Below are positions 44,681 to 53,804 of a DNA stretch of 64,000 nucleotides, piece by piece. The notes under the pieces are model-generated. The model worked only from the letters and a program-made list of their open reading frames with translations, was not told where the DNA came from and searched no databases. The stretch spans positions 4,022,001-4,086,000 of the forward strand of contig NZ_CP146101.1 in the NCBI RefSeq assembly GCF_037023745.1, in the 5' to 3' direction. Every line of letters begins with the position of its first letter. Positions within the stretch are counted from its first letter, which is position 1. The position numbers and the translations under genes are program-made. The stretch is from Streptomyces sp. SCSIO 30461 (GTDB lineage Bacteria; Actinomycetota; Actinomycetes; Streptomycetales; Streptomycetaceae).

Positions 44681-45573
44681 CGCGTTGCTGCCGTCAGGGC
44701 TGTGGCGAGGACTGCGAGGGGGCCGTCCGACGTGTTGCTGTGGAGGACCTCGGTGCGGTGCACCAATCGTGGTGCGCAGATGGGGACCGGGCTGAGGCCG
44801 GGCATGCCGTCGATCGCGTGCGTGGGGAGCAGCGCGAGTCCGTGTCCTGCGGCGGCGAGGGCGAGAAGCCCGCGTATGTCGGTTCCTTCGTAGCGCAGGG
44901 ACGCGCGATAGCCGTTGGTTCCGCTCGCAGTGCGCAACTGTGCGAGAGGGACTGCGGTGTCGGGTGCGTCGATCCATCGGGCGTCGGCGAGGTCGGCCAG
45001 GTCAAGGTTGGCCCGGTCGGCAAGCGGGTGCTGAGCGGGCAGCGCGACGGCCAGCGGTCCCTCGGTGACGGCCATCGTGGTGAGCGGGCCGATGTCGGGG
45101 AGGTGGAGCGGGTCGTTGGGGGCGGCCATGCCGTCGATCAGGCCGAGGTCCAGGGTGCCGGTCGCGAGTTCGTGGGTGACGGCTTCGCGGCCAAGCACCC
45201 GCAGTGCCACCTCCAGGAGGGGCTGCGTCCGGCGGATGCCGGCGAGAGGGAGGGTGAGCCGTGACGTCATGGCCAGCGGTGAGACACCGAGGGTGATGCG
45301 CGCGGCTGGTGCCGCAGTCAGACGCGCGATGTCCGCGCGGGCGGCGTCCAGTCGCAGCAGCAGCGGCCCGGCGTGCTCCAGTAGGCGGATGCCTGCGACC
45401 GTCGGAGAGACCGGACGCCGTTGCAGCAGGAGTGTTCCGAGGTCGTTCTCGAGCGCGGCGATGTGCTGGGACACGGCCGACTGGGTGTAGCCGAGCTCAC
45501 GAGCCGCCTCGGAGAAGGAACCGCAGCGCGCCACGGCCACGAAGGTGCGGAGGAGGTGCGGATCCATGCCCAT
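44677..45573 (-). CDS. LysR-family transcriptional regulator
   Basis: 298 residues. N-terminal winged HTH (HLLRTFVAVARCGSFSEAAR, GYTQSAVSQHIAALENDLG) and a periplasmic-binding-like effector domain (ITLGVSPLAMTSRLTLPLAG, LDLGLIDGMAA, LAAAGHGLALLPTHA). ATG 45573 or 45567 (MDPHLL). It is divergent from a truncated gene at 45644, its probable original target. Intact. Confidence 0.9.
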   Translation of the reverse strand: MGMDPHLLRTFVAVARCGSFSEAARELGYTQSAVSQHIAALENDLGTLLLQRRPVSPTVAGIRLLEHAGPLLLRLDAARADIARLTAAPAARITLGVSPLAMTSRLTLPLAGIRRTQPLLEVALRVLGREAVTHELATGTLDLGLIDGMAAPNDPLHLPDIGPLTTMAVTEGPLAVALPAQHPLADRANLDLADLADARWIDAPDTAVPLAQLRTASGTNGYRASLRYEGTDIRGLLALAAAGHGLALLPTHAIDGMPGLSPVPICAPRLVHRTEVLHSNTSDGPLAVLATALTAATR

Positions 45574-45643
45574 CAGTATTGCTTATCGAACCATGAATCT
45601 CAATCGTTGGTGCTGAACTCGATGACTGGGGCAGGATGTGCGC

Positions 45644-45757
45644 ATGCCTCAACCCGGGAACTTCTGGACAGCCCGTCTCGCCCTGGTGGGCGACCGCTCG
45701 CCCGGCGTGCGAGCCCACGCCCGTATCCCTGAACTCCTCGACGCACTGGTCCAGTGA
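45644..45757 (+). pseudogene. 5' stump of a CTP synthase C-terminal-region-related protein
   Basis: Reads FWTARLALVGDRSPGVRAHA then RIPELLDAL before the IS3 element begins; the TGA belongs to the IS end. The LVGDRSP.V.AH.RIP.LL pattern is the start of glutamine-amidotransferase-like proteins related to the CTP synthase C-terminus. The rest is absent to the right of the IS. Confidence 0.5.
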
Positions 45758-45804
45758 ACCGCCCCGTGTCAGGTAGAGACTCGATTCCGTGAAAGGATTG
45801 AGTC

Positions 45805-46131
45805 ATGGCACGACCCTCCCGTTACCCGCTTGAGCTGCGCCGTCGCGCGGTGCGCATGGTCGCCGAGGTGCGCGACGACTACCCGAACGAGACGGCCGCC
45901 CTGCAGGCGGTGGCGGACAAGCTCGACATCGGTTCCCGCGAGACGTTGCGGAACTGGGTGAAGCAGTACGAGATCGACGCGGGGACGCGGCCGGGGACGA
46001 CGACGGAGGAATCCGCCCAGCTCAAGGCGTTGAAGAAGGAGAGCGCCGAGCTGAAGCGGGCGAACGAGATCCTGAAGGCCGCGGCGAGTTTCTTCGCGGC
46101 CGAGCTCGACCGGCCACACACGCGCTCGTAG
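45805..46131 (+). CDS. IS3-family transposase OrfA (second type)
   Basis: 108 residues: HTH (YPLELRRRAVRMVAEVRDDY, DIGSRETLRNWVKQYE) and a coiled coil (AQLKALKKESAELKRANEIL). orfB continues in the -1 frame around the stop, so a programmed frameshift would join them. Confidence 0.9.
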   Translation: MARPSRYPLELRRRAVRMVAEVRDDYPNETAALQAVADKLDIGSRETLRNWVKQYEIDAGTRPGTTTEESAQLKALKKESAELKRANEILKAAASFFAAELDRPHTRS

Positions 46132-46835
46132 CGTTCATCGACGAGTACCGGGACCGCTTCGGCGGCGTCGAGCCGATCTGCAGAACGCTCACCGCACACG
46201 ACTGCCAGATCGCCCCTTCCACGTACTACGCCCACAAGAAACGCCTCGAAACTCCCTCTGCCCGTTCCGTGCGCGACGAGGAGCTCAAGGAGAGGATCCA
46301 GGAGGTCTACACGTCCAACTACCGTGTCTACGGGGCCCGGAAGATCTGGCGCGAGCTGAACCGGCAGGGACATGCGGCGGCCCGCTGCACCGTCGAGCGC
46401 CTGATGCGCGAGCTCGGCATCCAGGGCGCGGTGCGCGGCAAACGCGTCATCACCACGATCCCCGGCGGACAGGCCGAGCGGGCCCCGGACCTGGTCGACC
46501 GCGACTTCGTCGCCGGCGCCCCGAACCGCTGCTGGGTAGCCGACTTCACGCACGTGAAGACCTTCGCCGGCGTCGTCTACGTCGCGTTCGTCGTGGACAC
46601 CTCCTCGCGCCGGATCGTGGGCTGGTCGGCCGCCACGGTGAAGGAGACGGTGTTCGTCCTGGACGCCCTGGAGATGGCGATCTGGCAGCGCGACCGCGAC
46701 CAACACCCCGTCCAGCCAGGGGAGTTGATACATCATTCGGACGCCGGGTCGCAGTACACGAGCTTCCGCCTCGCCGAACACCTGGACGCCGCCGGCATCG
46801 CGGCGAGCATCGGATCCGTCGGTGACGCCTACGAC
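46128..46835 (+). pseudogene. IS3 OrfB, N-terminal part
   Basis: The frame reads VAFIDEYRDRFGGVEPICRT, then NYRVYGARKIWRELNRQGH, NRCWVADFTHVKTFAGVVYV (first Asp) and LIHHSDAGSQYTSFRLAEHL (second Asp), and stops at VGDAYD where IS110 enters. The continuation is at 48183. Confidence 0.87.
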
Positions 46836-48182
46836 TGTCAGTCTTCTCGCACCGGATCCCGCAAGGATCGGGTAGCCCCGGCCGAGGTGGTCTGACTCTT
46901 GCTTGCGACTGACCCCGCGGGTGTCCTGGCGTTGATCTGTCGACCGCCTGGCCGGGCACGCAGCAAGCGCTGCCGCCGGACGGACGTGACCTGATAAGAG
47001 CCTGGAGCCGACTCATCAAAAGCGTCCCCGTGACAGTCCTGTCCGTCCGACCGGCGACAGCGTGATCTCCCACGCTACCGACCGGAAGGAACATCGTGCA
47101 GGCCATCGAGCAGCCCAGGTCCGAGCATGTCGTGATCGGCGTCGACACGCACAAGCACGTCCACGTCGCGGCGGTGATGGACACGATCGGCGGGATCCTG
47201 GCCACCTTGACCATCTCAACCGACACGGGCGGTTTCCAACAATTGCACGACTGGGCAGCCTCGTTCGGCAGAATCCTGGCGTTCGGCATCGAGGGCACCG
47301 GCTCCTACGGCGCCACACTGACATCGTTTCTCCGCAGGAGTGGCCACAAGGTGGTCGAGGCCGGCCGCCCGGACCGGCGGCTCCGGCGCATGAACGGCAA
47401 GTCCGACACCCTGGACGCCGAGAACGCCGCCCGCGCCGTGCTCGCCGGGTTCGCGACCGCCACACCAAAGAGCGCCGACGGCGAAGCAGAGATGATCCGC
47501 AGGCTCAAGGTCGCACACGACCAGGCTGTCGAACAGCGCGCCGCGGCCATGGTCACGATGAAGGCGATGCTGGTCCACGCCCCCGACTCCCTGCGCCGGG
47601 AGACCGCGGGAAAGACACAGGTAGCCCTGGCACGGCAGCTGGCAGCCCTGCGTCCTCGCCGCCTGGAAGGACCCGAAGACGCACTGCGCCACACACTGCG
47701 CACGCTCGCCAAGCGATGGCAGTACCTGGACGCCGAGGCCAAAGAGCTGACGAAGATGATCGGCGACCTGGTCCAGCGAGCCGCCCCGCAGCTTCTCGAA
47801 CCGTTCGGCATCGGAGTGGACACCGCCGCGGAAATCCTCGTCGTCGCCGGCGACAACCCCGAGCGGATCAAGTCCGAGGCCGCTCTCGCCAAGCTTGCGG
47901 GCATCGCGCCCGTGCCCACCGGCTCCGGCATGACCAGCGGCAGGCACCGCATCAACCACGGCGGCCACCGACAGCTGAACGCAGCGATCTACCGAACCGT
48001 CATCGTCCGGATGCAATACCACCAGCCCACGATCGCCTACGTCGCCCGCCGCACCACCGAAGGCAAGACCAAACGCGAGATCATCCGCTGCCTCAAGCGC
48101 TACGTCATACGCGAGGTCTACCACCTGCTCCGACCTGCTCCACAGACACCCAATACAGCCAGTTGACAGCTATAGGAGCGTC
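46836..48182 (+). mobile_element. IS110-family element inside IS3 orfB
   Basis: Boundaries follow from the interrupted gene: GDAYD before and NALMESTIGLFKTE after rejoin perfectly. A 260-bp non-coding leader precedes the transposase, the place where IS110-group elements encode their bridge RNA. About 1347 bp. Confidence 0.87.
47096..48166 (+). CDS. IS110-family transposase
   Basis: 356 residues; GTG 47096. The DEDD domain starts VVIGVDTHKHVHVAAVMD with the first Asp intact, then GIEGTGSYGA, KSDTLDAENAARA. The C-terminal domain has PFGIGVDTAAEILVVAGDN and KLAGIAPVPTGSGMTSGRHR with the serine region. Complete. Confidence 0.92.
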   Translation: MQAIEQPRSEHVVIGVDTHKHVHVAAVMDTIGGILATLTISTDTGGFQQLHDWAASFGRILAFGIEGTGSYGATLTSFLRRSGHKVVEAGRPDRRLRRMNGKSDTLDAENAARAVLAGFATATPKSADGEAEMIRRLKVAHDQAVEQRAAAMVTMKAMLVHAPDSLRRETAGKTQVALARQLAALRPRRLEGPEDALRHTLRTLAKRWQYLDAEAKELTKMIGDLVQRAAPQLLEPFGIGVDTAAEILVVAGDNPERIKSEAALAKLAGIAPVPTGSGMTSGRHRINHGGHRQLNAAIYRTVIVRMQYHQPTIAYVARRTTEGKTKREIIRCLKRYVIREVYHLLRPAPQTPNTAS

Positions 48183-48404
48183 AACGCCCTGATGGAGTCC
48201 ACGATCGGCCTGTTCAAAACCGAGCTGATCAAGCCCCAGCGCCCCTGGAGGACGCTCTCCCAGGTCGAGCTGGCCACCGCCGAGTGGATCGACTGGTACA
48301 ACCACCGCCGACTCCACGGTGAGATAGGGCACATCCCGCCCGTCGAATACGAAGCCAACTACTACACCGAACTCAAGAAACCCCAGGTCATCACCACGAT
48401 CTGA
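48183..48404 (+). pseudogene. IS3 OrfB, C-terminal part
   Basis: Reads NALMESTIGLFKTELIKPQR (catalytic Glu) and WIDWYNHRRLHGEIGHIPPV, the standard end of IS3 OrfB. It is displaced by the IS110 insertion. Confidence 0.87.
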
Positions 48405-48433
48405 GATCTCTACCGAACCCGGGGCGGTTCAGC

Positions 48434-48709
48434 AGCGACGAGACCGGGTTCGCAGAGATTGGCTTTGTTGAGTTCACCGAACCCGCCAGGACCGACCACT
48501 CGGAAGAGATCGACCACCTCACCGACGTCATCGAGACCTCGACAGCGCTTCTGGCGATGTTGCTGAACCATCAGGAGCTGACCATGAAGAGCATGGAGCA
48601 GGGGCGCTTCGCTGAGCTCGTACGGCAGCGCCACCGCGCCACCGCGCAGGAGGTCTTCGACGCGGCTGGCTGGCAGCTGCGCTCAGCGTCCGATTCCGAG
48701 GACGAGTAG
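48434..48709 (+). pseudogene. C-terminal stump of an uncharacterised gene
   Basis: The frame open from the IS3 end reads FAEIGFVEFTEPARTDHSEE, ALLAMLLNHQELTMKSMEQG and EVFDAAGWQLRSASDSEDE. It has a genuine protein-like composition; no family recognised. The 5' part is missing. Confidence 0.35.
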
Positions 48710-48762
48710 GCAGGCGCGGGAAGGAGGCACGACCCCAGACCACTCACGCAGTAGTCACTGGA

Positions 48763-48797
48763 GAGCCGGATGACCGGGAAACGGTCATGTCCGGTTC
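48763..48797 (+). ncRNA. orphan group II intron domain V
   Basis: GAGCCGGATGACCG, loop GGAA, ACGGTCATGTCCGGTTC forms the full domain V with AGC triad. A domain VI-like hairpin (GGCCGCGCGG..CCGCGCGGCC) follows to about 48865. No reverse transcriptase is present upstream, so only the intron 3' end survives. Confidence 0.75.
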
Positions 48798-48868
48798 GGC
48801 GGGAGGCCGCGCGGAACAGGACTCGCCCTGATGGCGAGCACTTCGCCGCGCGGCCGACCCAACCGCGT

Positions 48869-49002
48869 GGCTGATGCATTGCGCCGACTGGCCCGGGACT
48901 ACGAGACGTTGCCGGCCACCAGCGAGGCGATGATCCGGTGGTCGATGGTCACGCGGATGAGCCGTCGCCCGGCACGGCCACAGGCCGCCGGCCGGCACTG
49001 AA
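48869..49002 (+). pseudogene. IS5-family transposase, C-terminal stump
   Basis: Directly after the intron 3' end the frame reads ALRRLARDYETLPATSEAMI and RWSMVTRMSRR, the ending of IS5-family transposases, then a short altered tail. This looks like the 3' exon of an intron-interrupted IS5 gene. Confidence 0.65.
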
Positions 49003-49108
49003 GGCCCCCGACGCCTCCAGGGGGAGCCACCCGCGCTCCGCCAGGCGCCTGGCAAGCTCAGACGAGTACGCGGACACCCGTCAGATCGCGCGCCCGGCCG
49101 TGGACCGC

Positions 49109-49124
49109 TAGACGACTGGTCTAC
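49109..49124. promoter_or_regulatory. operator-like palindrome upstream of tetR
   Basis: TAGAC-gactg-GTCTA, 21 nt before the TetR start. It shares GACTGGTCTA with the palindrome at 49792. Probable autoregulatory binding site. Confidence 0.55.
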
Positions 49125-49144
49125 TCTGATGCTACGGTTCTTGC

Positions 49145-49738
49145 ATGCCAGTCGCCACGCGCACCACGGACACCCGTCGGATCATCCTCGACACGGCCCA
49201 GCGGATCATGGCCCGCAAGGGTTACTCGGCTGTCGGTATCAATGAGGTGCTCGCGGAGGCCGGCGTACCGAAGGGGTCCTTCTATCACTACTTCACCTCG
49301 AAGGACGCCTTCGGTGAAGCGATCCTGAAGAGCTACTTCGCGGACTACCTCACGGACATGGACGGTATTCTCGCCCGCTCCGGCCAGTCGTCGGCCGAGC
49401 GGCTGACGGCCTACTGGCAGCAGTGGCGGGAAACGCAGAGCATCGAGGACTGCCAGGGCAAGTGCCTGGCCGTGAAACTCGGCGCCGAGGTCGCGGACTT
49501 GTCCGAGTCGATGCGCCTGGCCCTGAAGGAAGGCACGAGCGCCATCGTCGACCGTATCGAGCGGACGATCGTCAGCGGTCTGGAGGACGGCTCTCTCTCG
49601 GTCGACGGTGAAGCCCACCAGGTCGCACAGGCCCTGTACGACATGTGGCTCGGCGCCAGCATCATGGCCAAGATCCACCGTAGTCTGGCCCCGCTCGACA
49701 CCGCCGCAGCGGCAACCCGCAGGCTTCTGCACCTGTAG
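49145..49738 (+). CDS. TetR-family transcriptional regulator
   Basis: 197 residues. N-terminal HTH (TRRIILDTAQRIMARKGYSA, INEVLAEAGVPKGSFYHYF) and a helical ligand domain with TetR_C_6-like features, including ECQ-type DCQGKCLAVKLGAEVADLS with two cysteines (NemR/AcrR-like repressors use such Cys to sense electrophiles; inferred). It is followed by a DJ-1/PfpI gene under a matching palindrome, so it probably represses both. Confidence 0.92.
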   Translation: MPVATRTTDTRRIILDTAQRIMARKGYSAVGINEVLAEAGVPKGSFYHYFTSKDAFGEAILKSYFADYLTDMDGILARSGQSSAERLTAYWQQWRETQSIEDCQGKCLAVKLGAEVADLSESMRLALKEGTSAIVDRIERTIVSGLEDGSLSVDGEAHQVAQALYDMWLGASIMAKIHRSLAPLDTAAAATRRLLHL

Positions 49739-49791
49739 AAGGCCCGCGTCTCATGCCCGGTCCGGTCATGGGGAACCCAGTTTCAGCGTCA

Positions 49792-49809
49792 TTAGTAGAC
49801 TGGTCTAAT
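49792..49809. promoter_or_regulatory. operator-like palindrome upstream of the DJ-1/PfpI gene
   Basis: TTAGTAGACTGGTCTAATC region; the core TAGACTGGTCTA is a perfect palindrome. It lies 18-35 nt before the ATG at 49827, where a repressor would block transcription or its start. Confidence 0.6.
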
Positions 49810-49826
49810 CACACAGGGAGTGTGTC

Positions 49827-50516
49827 ATGAAGGTTCTGATCGTCCTCACCTCGCACGACGAGCTGGGAAACACCGGCCACAAGACCGGGTTCTGGCTGGA
49901 GGAGCTGGCGGCGCCGTACTACCGCTTCAAGGAGGCCAGCTGGGAGATCACCCTCGCCTCCCCGAAGGGCGGGCAGCCGCCGCTGGACCCCAAGAGCAAC
50001 GAACCCGACTTCCAGACCGACGACACCCGGCGCTTCGAGGCCGACCCCGAGGCGACCAACGCACTGGCCCACACCGTGCGCCTCGACTCGGTCTCGGCGG
50101 GCGACTTCGACACGGTCTTCTACCCCGGCGGGCACGGACCGCTGTGGGACCTGGCCGAGGACACCGTCTCCGCGCGCCTGATCGAAACCACTCTCCTCTC
50201 CGGCAAACCGGTGGGACTCGTGTGCCACGCACCCGGCGTCCTGCGCCACACCGTCAACGAGGACGGCACCCCGCTTGTCTCGGGTAAGAAGGTCACCGGA
50301 TTCGCCAACTCCGAGGAGGAGGCCGTCCAGCTCACCGACGTCGTCCCCTTCCTGGTCGAGGACGAACTCACCAAGCTCGGTGGCCTCTACTCCAAGACCG
50401 GCGACTGGCAGCCCTACGTCCTGCAGGACGGTCTGCTGATCACCGGGCAGAACCCGGCCTCCTCGGCTCCCGCAGCCGACGCCCTGATCGAGCTGGTCAA
50501 CAAGGGCGGCGTGTGA
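49827..50516 (+). CDS. DJ-1/PfpI family protein (Hsp31-like, glyoxalase III-type)
   Basis: 229 residues. Catalytic Cys 133 in VGLVCHAPGVL at the nucleophile elbow, the glycine loop YPGGHGPLWDL and Glu near residue 26 give the Cys/His/Glu arrangement of Hsp31-like enzymes. These remove methylglyoxal or repair glycated proteins. Start ATG 49827 after a GGGAG site. It overlaps the DUF1330 gene by 4 nt, so they are co-translated. Likely induced when TetR is released by reactive electrophiles. Confidence 0.9.
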   Translation: MKVLIVLTSHDELGNTGHKTGFWLEELAAPYYRFKEASWEITLASPKGGQPPLDPKSNEPDFQTDDTRRFEADPEATNALAHTVRLDSVSAGDFDTVFYPGGHGPLWDLAEDTVSARLIETTLLSGKPVGLVCHAPGVLRHTVNEDGTPLVSGKKVTGFANSEEEAVQLTDVVPFLVEDELTKLGGLYSKTGDWQPYVLQDGLLITGQNPASSAPAADALIELVNKGGV

Positions 50517-50818
50517 GCGCCTACGTGGTCATGCTCCGCGAGCGCGTGACCGACCCGGCCGAGCTGGCACTCTACTCCGGCTCGGCCCGGGCGGCCCGGG
50601 CTGGCCACGAGGTGACACCCCTCGTCGGGTACGGGGCGATCGAAACCCTGGAGGGTGCGCCGTTCGACGGTGTGCTGATCCATCGCTTCCTGAGCGTTGC
50701 GGACGCGCGGGCCTGGTACGAGAGCCCGGCCTACCAGGCAGCGCTGCCCCACCGCCGGGCCGGTGCGGACTACCGCGTGTTCATCGTCGAAGGAGTCGAC
50801 GACACCCAGGCCCGCTGA
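50513..50818 (+). CDS. DUF1330 domain protein
   Basis: 101 residues of a ferredoxin-like dimeric barrel: SAYVVMLRERVTDPAELALY, GAIETLEGAPFDGVLIHRFL and ARAWYESPAYQAALPHRRAG are the family pattern. GTG start inside the stop of the DJ-1 gene (GTGA). Function unknown; often found beside detoxification genes. Confidence 0.88.
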   Translation: MSAYVVMLRERVTDPAELALYSGSARAARAGHEVTPLVGYGAIETLEGAPFDGVLIHRFLSVADARAWYESPAYQAALPHRRAGADYRVFIVEGVDDTQAR

Positions 50819-50849
50819 GACGACAAGGTGTCCGTCTGCATCGCACTCC

Positions 50850-51140
50850 GATGCAGACGGACACCGTCCGGGCCGCAGGCGCCACACCGGTCAGCGGCGA
50901 CCTGATCGCCGACGCGAACTCGCCGCCTGGCCGGCCATGACGCAGTCGTCGTCTTCCCCGGCGGCAGCCACGGCACGGGAGCGGACCGGACGACACTCAT
51001 CGACGGCCGTGGCCCGCAGAAGGCCGCCGACGCAGCCCACTCGGCGCCCGCAACGGCTTCGGTCTGTCAGAAGATCCGAGGTGGGGTGCCCGCGGTCCCC
51101 CCTTCCGTGGCTCTCGCCCTCGAACAGCCTCCTGTCGAAC
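50850..51140 (+). pseudogene. NAD(P)H-binding/SDR-like remnant
   Basis: Broken frames carry VSGDLIADA and GHDAVVVFPGGSHG. This is reminiscent of an atypical SDR, but frames shift and no Rossmann glycine loop is complete. Assignment is weak. Confidence 0.25.
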
Positions 51141-51177
51141 ATCGGGTTCTCGGACCCGCTCCCTGGGCCATCGCGAT

Positions 51178-51735
51178 CCAGGGAGCCGCGCGCTGGCCGC
51201 CAGCAACGGGGTCGGCCGCTTGGTCTACACCCCGATCCTGCCGTTGATGCACGACCAGGCCGGACTCTCGGCCGCGAGCGGGGCGAACCTGGCGACAGCC
51301 AACTACGTCGGCTACCTGACCGGCAGCTTCGCGCCCCGGCTGGTCCCCTCCCGCCTGGTGATGCGTGCCTCGATGATCGTGATGGCTGCCTCTCTCGCTC
51401 TGATGCCGCTCACGCAGGACGTCACCCTCTGGTCAAGGCTGCGCCTCATCGCCGGGTTCACCAGCGCGCTCACCTTCGTCCATGCGGTCGGGGCGCTGTT
51501 GTCCGGCTTGCGCCGGTCGGCCCCGCACCTGGTCGACGGGGGATTCGGTGGTATCGGCGCGGGGATCGTGTTCTCGGGACTGCTGGTCCTGGCCGTTCGC
51601 GAGGGTGGCGACATGGCGTACGGCGTGGTGGATCGCCGCCGTCCTCACGCTGCTGTTGACCGCAGCCTCATGGAACCTCGCCCCGCTAGCCTCACTGGCG
51701 CCGACGGCGAAGGCCGCACCGGGTGGGCCACATGA
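51178..51735 (+). pseudogene. MFS transporter remnant, YbfB/YjiJ type
   Basis: Reads LAASNGVGRLVYTPILPLMH, DQAGLSAASGANLATANYVG, then hydrophobic segments (RLIAGFTSALTFVHAVGALL, GGFGGIGAGIVFSGLLVLAV) and loses frame after EGGDMAYG. The NGVGR.VYTPILPLM...AGLS motif is the start of YbfB-like transporters. Only about 170 of 390 residues remain and the first helix is incomplete. Confidence 0.7.
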
Positions 51736-51945
51736 TCGAACCGTCCCACCTGGCACGGAAGTCGTCCGCATCGCGCCCCCACACCTTCATGCTCCATGGC
51801 CTCCCCACACCCTCCGGGATCGGAGCAACTGAGGAGAAAAGCAGCTCTGGCCACAACGTTCCTGCGGGTGGCGGCCCCAGGAACGTTGGGGTCGGCCACC
51901 GCGTGCAACGGCTCACCCCAACGAAAGGCCACACCACGTCCACCA

Positions 51946-52150
51946 TGAGCCTGAATGTCGCGACTCGACTCGCTGCCGCAGCTCAGACCGCAGCTGAGAA
52001 GACGGGAACCGCGATGAACATCGCGATTGTCGATGCCGGCGGCCACCTGCTGCACTTCACGAGGATGGACGGCGCCTGGCTCGGCTCGATCGACCTGGCA
52101 CTGACGAAGGCCAAGACCTCAATACTCTTCCCGAAGCCCAGCGGGCCCTG
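51946..52150 (+). pseudogene. GlcG/HbpS-family protein, N-terminal fragment
   Basis: ATG 51946: SLNVATRLAAAAQTAAEKTG, NIAIVDAGGHLLHFTRMDGA and LGSIDLALTKAKTS match the heme-binding GlcG/HbpS fold. The frame then enters the 3' end of an IS4 element. About half the domain is missing. The start has no strong ribosome-binding site. Confidence 0.65.
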
Positions 52151-52193
52151 GGTGAGCCTTGCGTTTAACCTCAATGCCGTTGACTTTAGGGAT

Positions 52194-53112
52194 CCGGTGG
52201 CGGTTTCACGGCTGGGATGATCTTGACTGCTTGGTGTGACGTCCTGGTCGGCTGTACAGGTTTGGGACGGCCGGGGTTCCAGGCTGGGAACTTGGACATC
52301 TTGCGTTTGACCTGGCGTAGGACGGTCCGCAGCCGTCGGGGTGGGTTGATTTCCTGCCACAGCTCGGTGCAGAAGTGGGTGATCTCGGCGGTCAGGTGCT
52401 CAGGGGGGAAAAGCGCCGGTCAGCGAAGTGACGCTGCGGCGGGCGGCGCGCAGGGCGGCGGCGAAGGACAGCCGGTCGGGATCGATCGGGGTGGCGTGGT
52501 GGAGGGCTGCGGTGTGCATCAGGGACCGCAGTGCGGTGTGAACGGCCAGGTGCGCGTAGATCTCTTGCTCTACCAGGTCGGGGCTCTTGCTGGTCAGCAC
52601 GTTGCCGGAGCCGATCTGGGTGGTCTTCCATTCGGCCAGGGTGGTCTCCGCTTCCCACCGCTCCGCGTACAGCGCGGCCAGTTCCCGGCCTGGGGCCGCG
52701 GTTGGGTCCATGAGCGTGGTGGCGAGTCGGTAGTGCTCGTCCGGGGCGCGGCCGGCATCGTCCAGGACGTACTCGACCACCCGGACGCGCACGTCCTGGA
52801 CCGGTTGCCTGCTGCGGCCCCGGCCGCCGTGCACGGTGGCGATCCACGAACCGTCCGCGAGGACCTGTTCGGGTGTCAGTTTCCACAGCTTGGGCACCCG
52901 CCACAGCAGGTCGGCGCCGGTTGCCGCGAGCTGCTTCCACAGATGCACCCCGGGCAGGCCCCGGTCTGCCAGTACCAGCATCCCCGGCCGCAGGCTGCGG
53001 GCGAGCTCGGCCGCCAGGCCCCGTTCACCGGACCGGTAATGCCCGACCTCGGCATCGGTGACCACATGCGTCCCGGACTCGATCAGCGCCACCACCCGGG
53101 CCAGTGGGTACC
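52194..53112 (-). pseudogene. IS4-family transposase, C-terminal two thirds
   Basis: Starts abruptly at GYPLARVVALIESGTHVVTD, then MLVLADRGLPGVHLWKQLAA (second Asp), LAALYAERWEAETTLAEWKT (Glu region) and TALRSLMHTAAL. A one-base shift near 52410 moves from AFPP to EHLTAEITHFCTELWQEINP, ending KIIPAVKPPPDP. The 5' part is replaced by IS6. Confidence 0.8.
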
Positions 53113-53493
53113 CCGACGGGGAGGACGTTGCCCTCGGCGTCGACCGCACGCCACAGGTAGCGCTGTCGGCTCTGGATCTTCACGAAGGCCTCGTCCAGGT
53201 GCCACTTGTCCCCAGGTCGCGGGCGGCGTCGGCGCAGCGCGTTCGCGTAGGCGGGGCCGAACCGGCGGCGTGTCCACTGATGCGTCTCGTGGCTGACCGC
53301 GATGCCGCGCCCGACCATCAGATCCTCGACGTCACGCAGGCTCAGGCCGAACCGGTGGTACAGCCACACGCAGTGCGCGATGACCTCCGGCGGGAAACGG
53401 AACCCCCGGTACAACACCGTCTCCACGAACAGCCCCTCCAGGAATCGACCAGACAGGTGACCATCACACCGGAGGCGGCTCCCTGACAGTGCC
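53112..53493 (-). mobile_element. IS6-family element, 5' fragment
   Basis: The end GGCACTGTCAGGGAGCC at 53493 resembles IS6 termini. From GTG about 53432 the frame reads VETVLYRGFRFPPEVIAHCV, SLRDVEDLMVGRGIAVSHET, KWHLDEAFVKIQSRQRYLW and stops matching after AEGNVL. The second Asp and Glu are missing, so it is inactive. Confidence 0.82.
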
Positions 53494-53778
53494 CTACCAG
53501 GACATCCACACCACGGGTCGATCCAGCTCGGCCCGCTCGGCCCGCTCGGCCTCCCGACCCGACCGCCACCGCCACTTGGCGGCTGTCGGTTGCACGGGCC
53601 GGTCCGAGGACGTCGTCCCGTTGCGCCGCCACCGCGACACCCAGCTGTGCAGCGTGCCCGGGTTGATGCCAAGCTCCTCGGCAACCTCCCCGGCCGGGCC
53701 TCCCGGCCTCGACCACGATGCGCACCGCACCTTCACGGAACTCGGCGTCGTACTGCGACTTCTTCTTGGACCCCATGA
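53494..53778 (-). pseudogene. IS3-family OrfA remnant
   Basis: MGSKKKSQYDAEFREGAVRIV and, after a one-base shift, GEVAEELGINPGTLHSWVSRW then GTTSSDRPVQPT. HTH half of an IS3 OrfA, cut at the left by IS6. Confidence 0.75.
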
Positions 53779-53804
53779 ATCCCAACTTCCCCTGCAATCA
53801 CTGG

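Larger units (their letters stand above)
45755..48431 (+). mobile_element. IS3-family element carrying IS110
   Basis: Ends TGAACCGCCCCG in inverted orientation, with further matching inside (GGTAGAGA). No exact target repeat seen. orfB is interrupted by the IS110 at 46836-48182. A different IS3 subgroup from the copies at 8.7 and 33.8 kb. Confidence 0.85.

Noticed and set aside
49827..50287. Second gene in the frame 49820-50287
   Set aside because: Shadow of the DJ-1/PfpI gene with Arg/Pro-rich composition.
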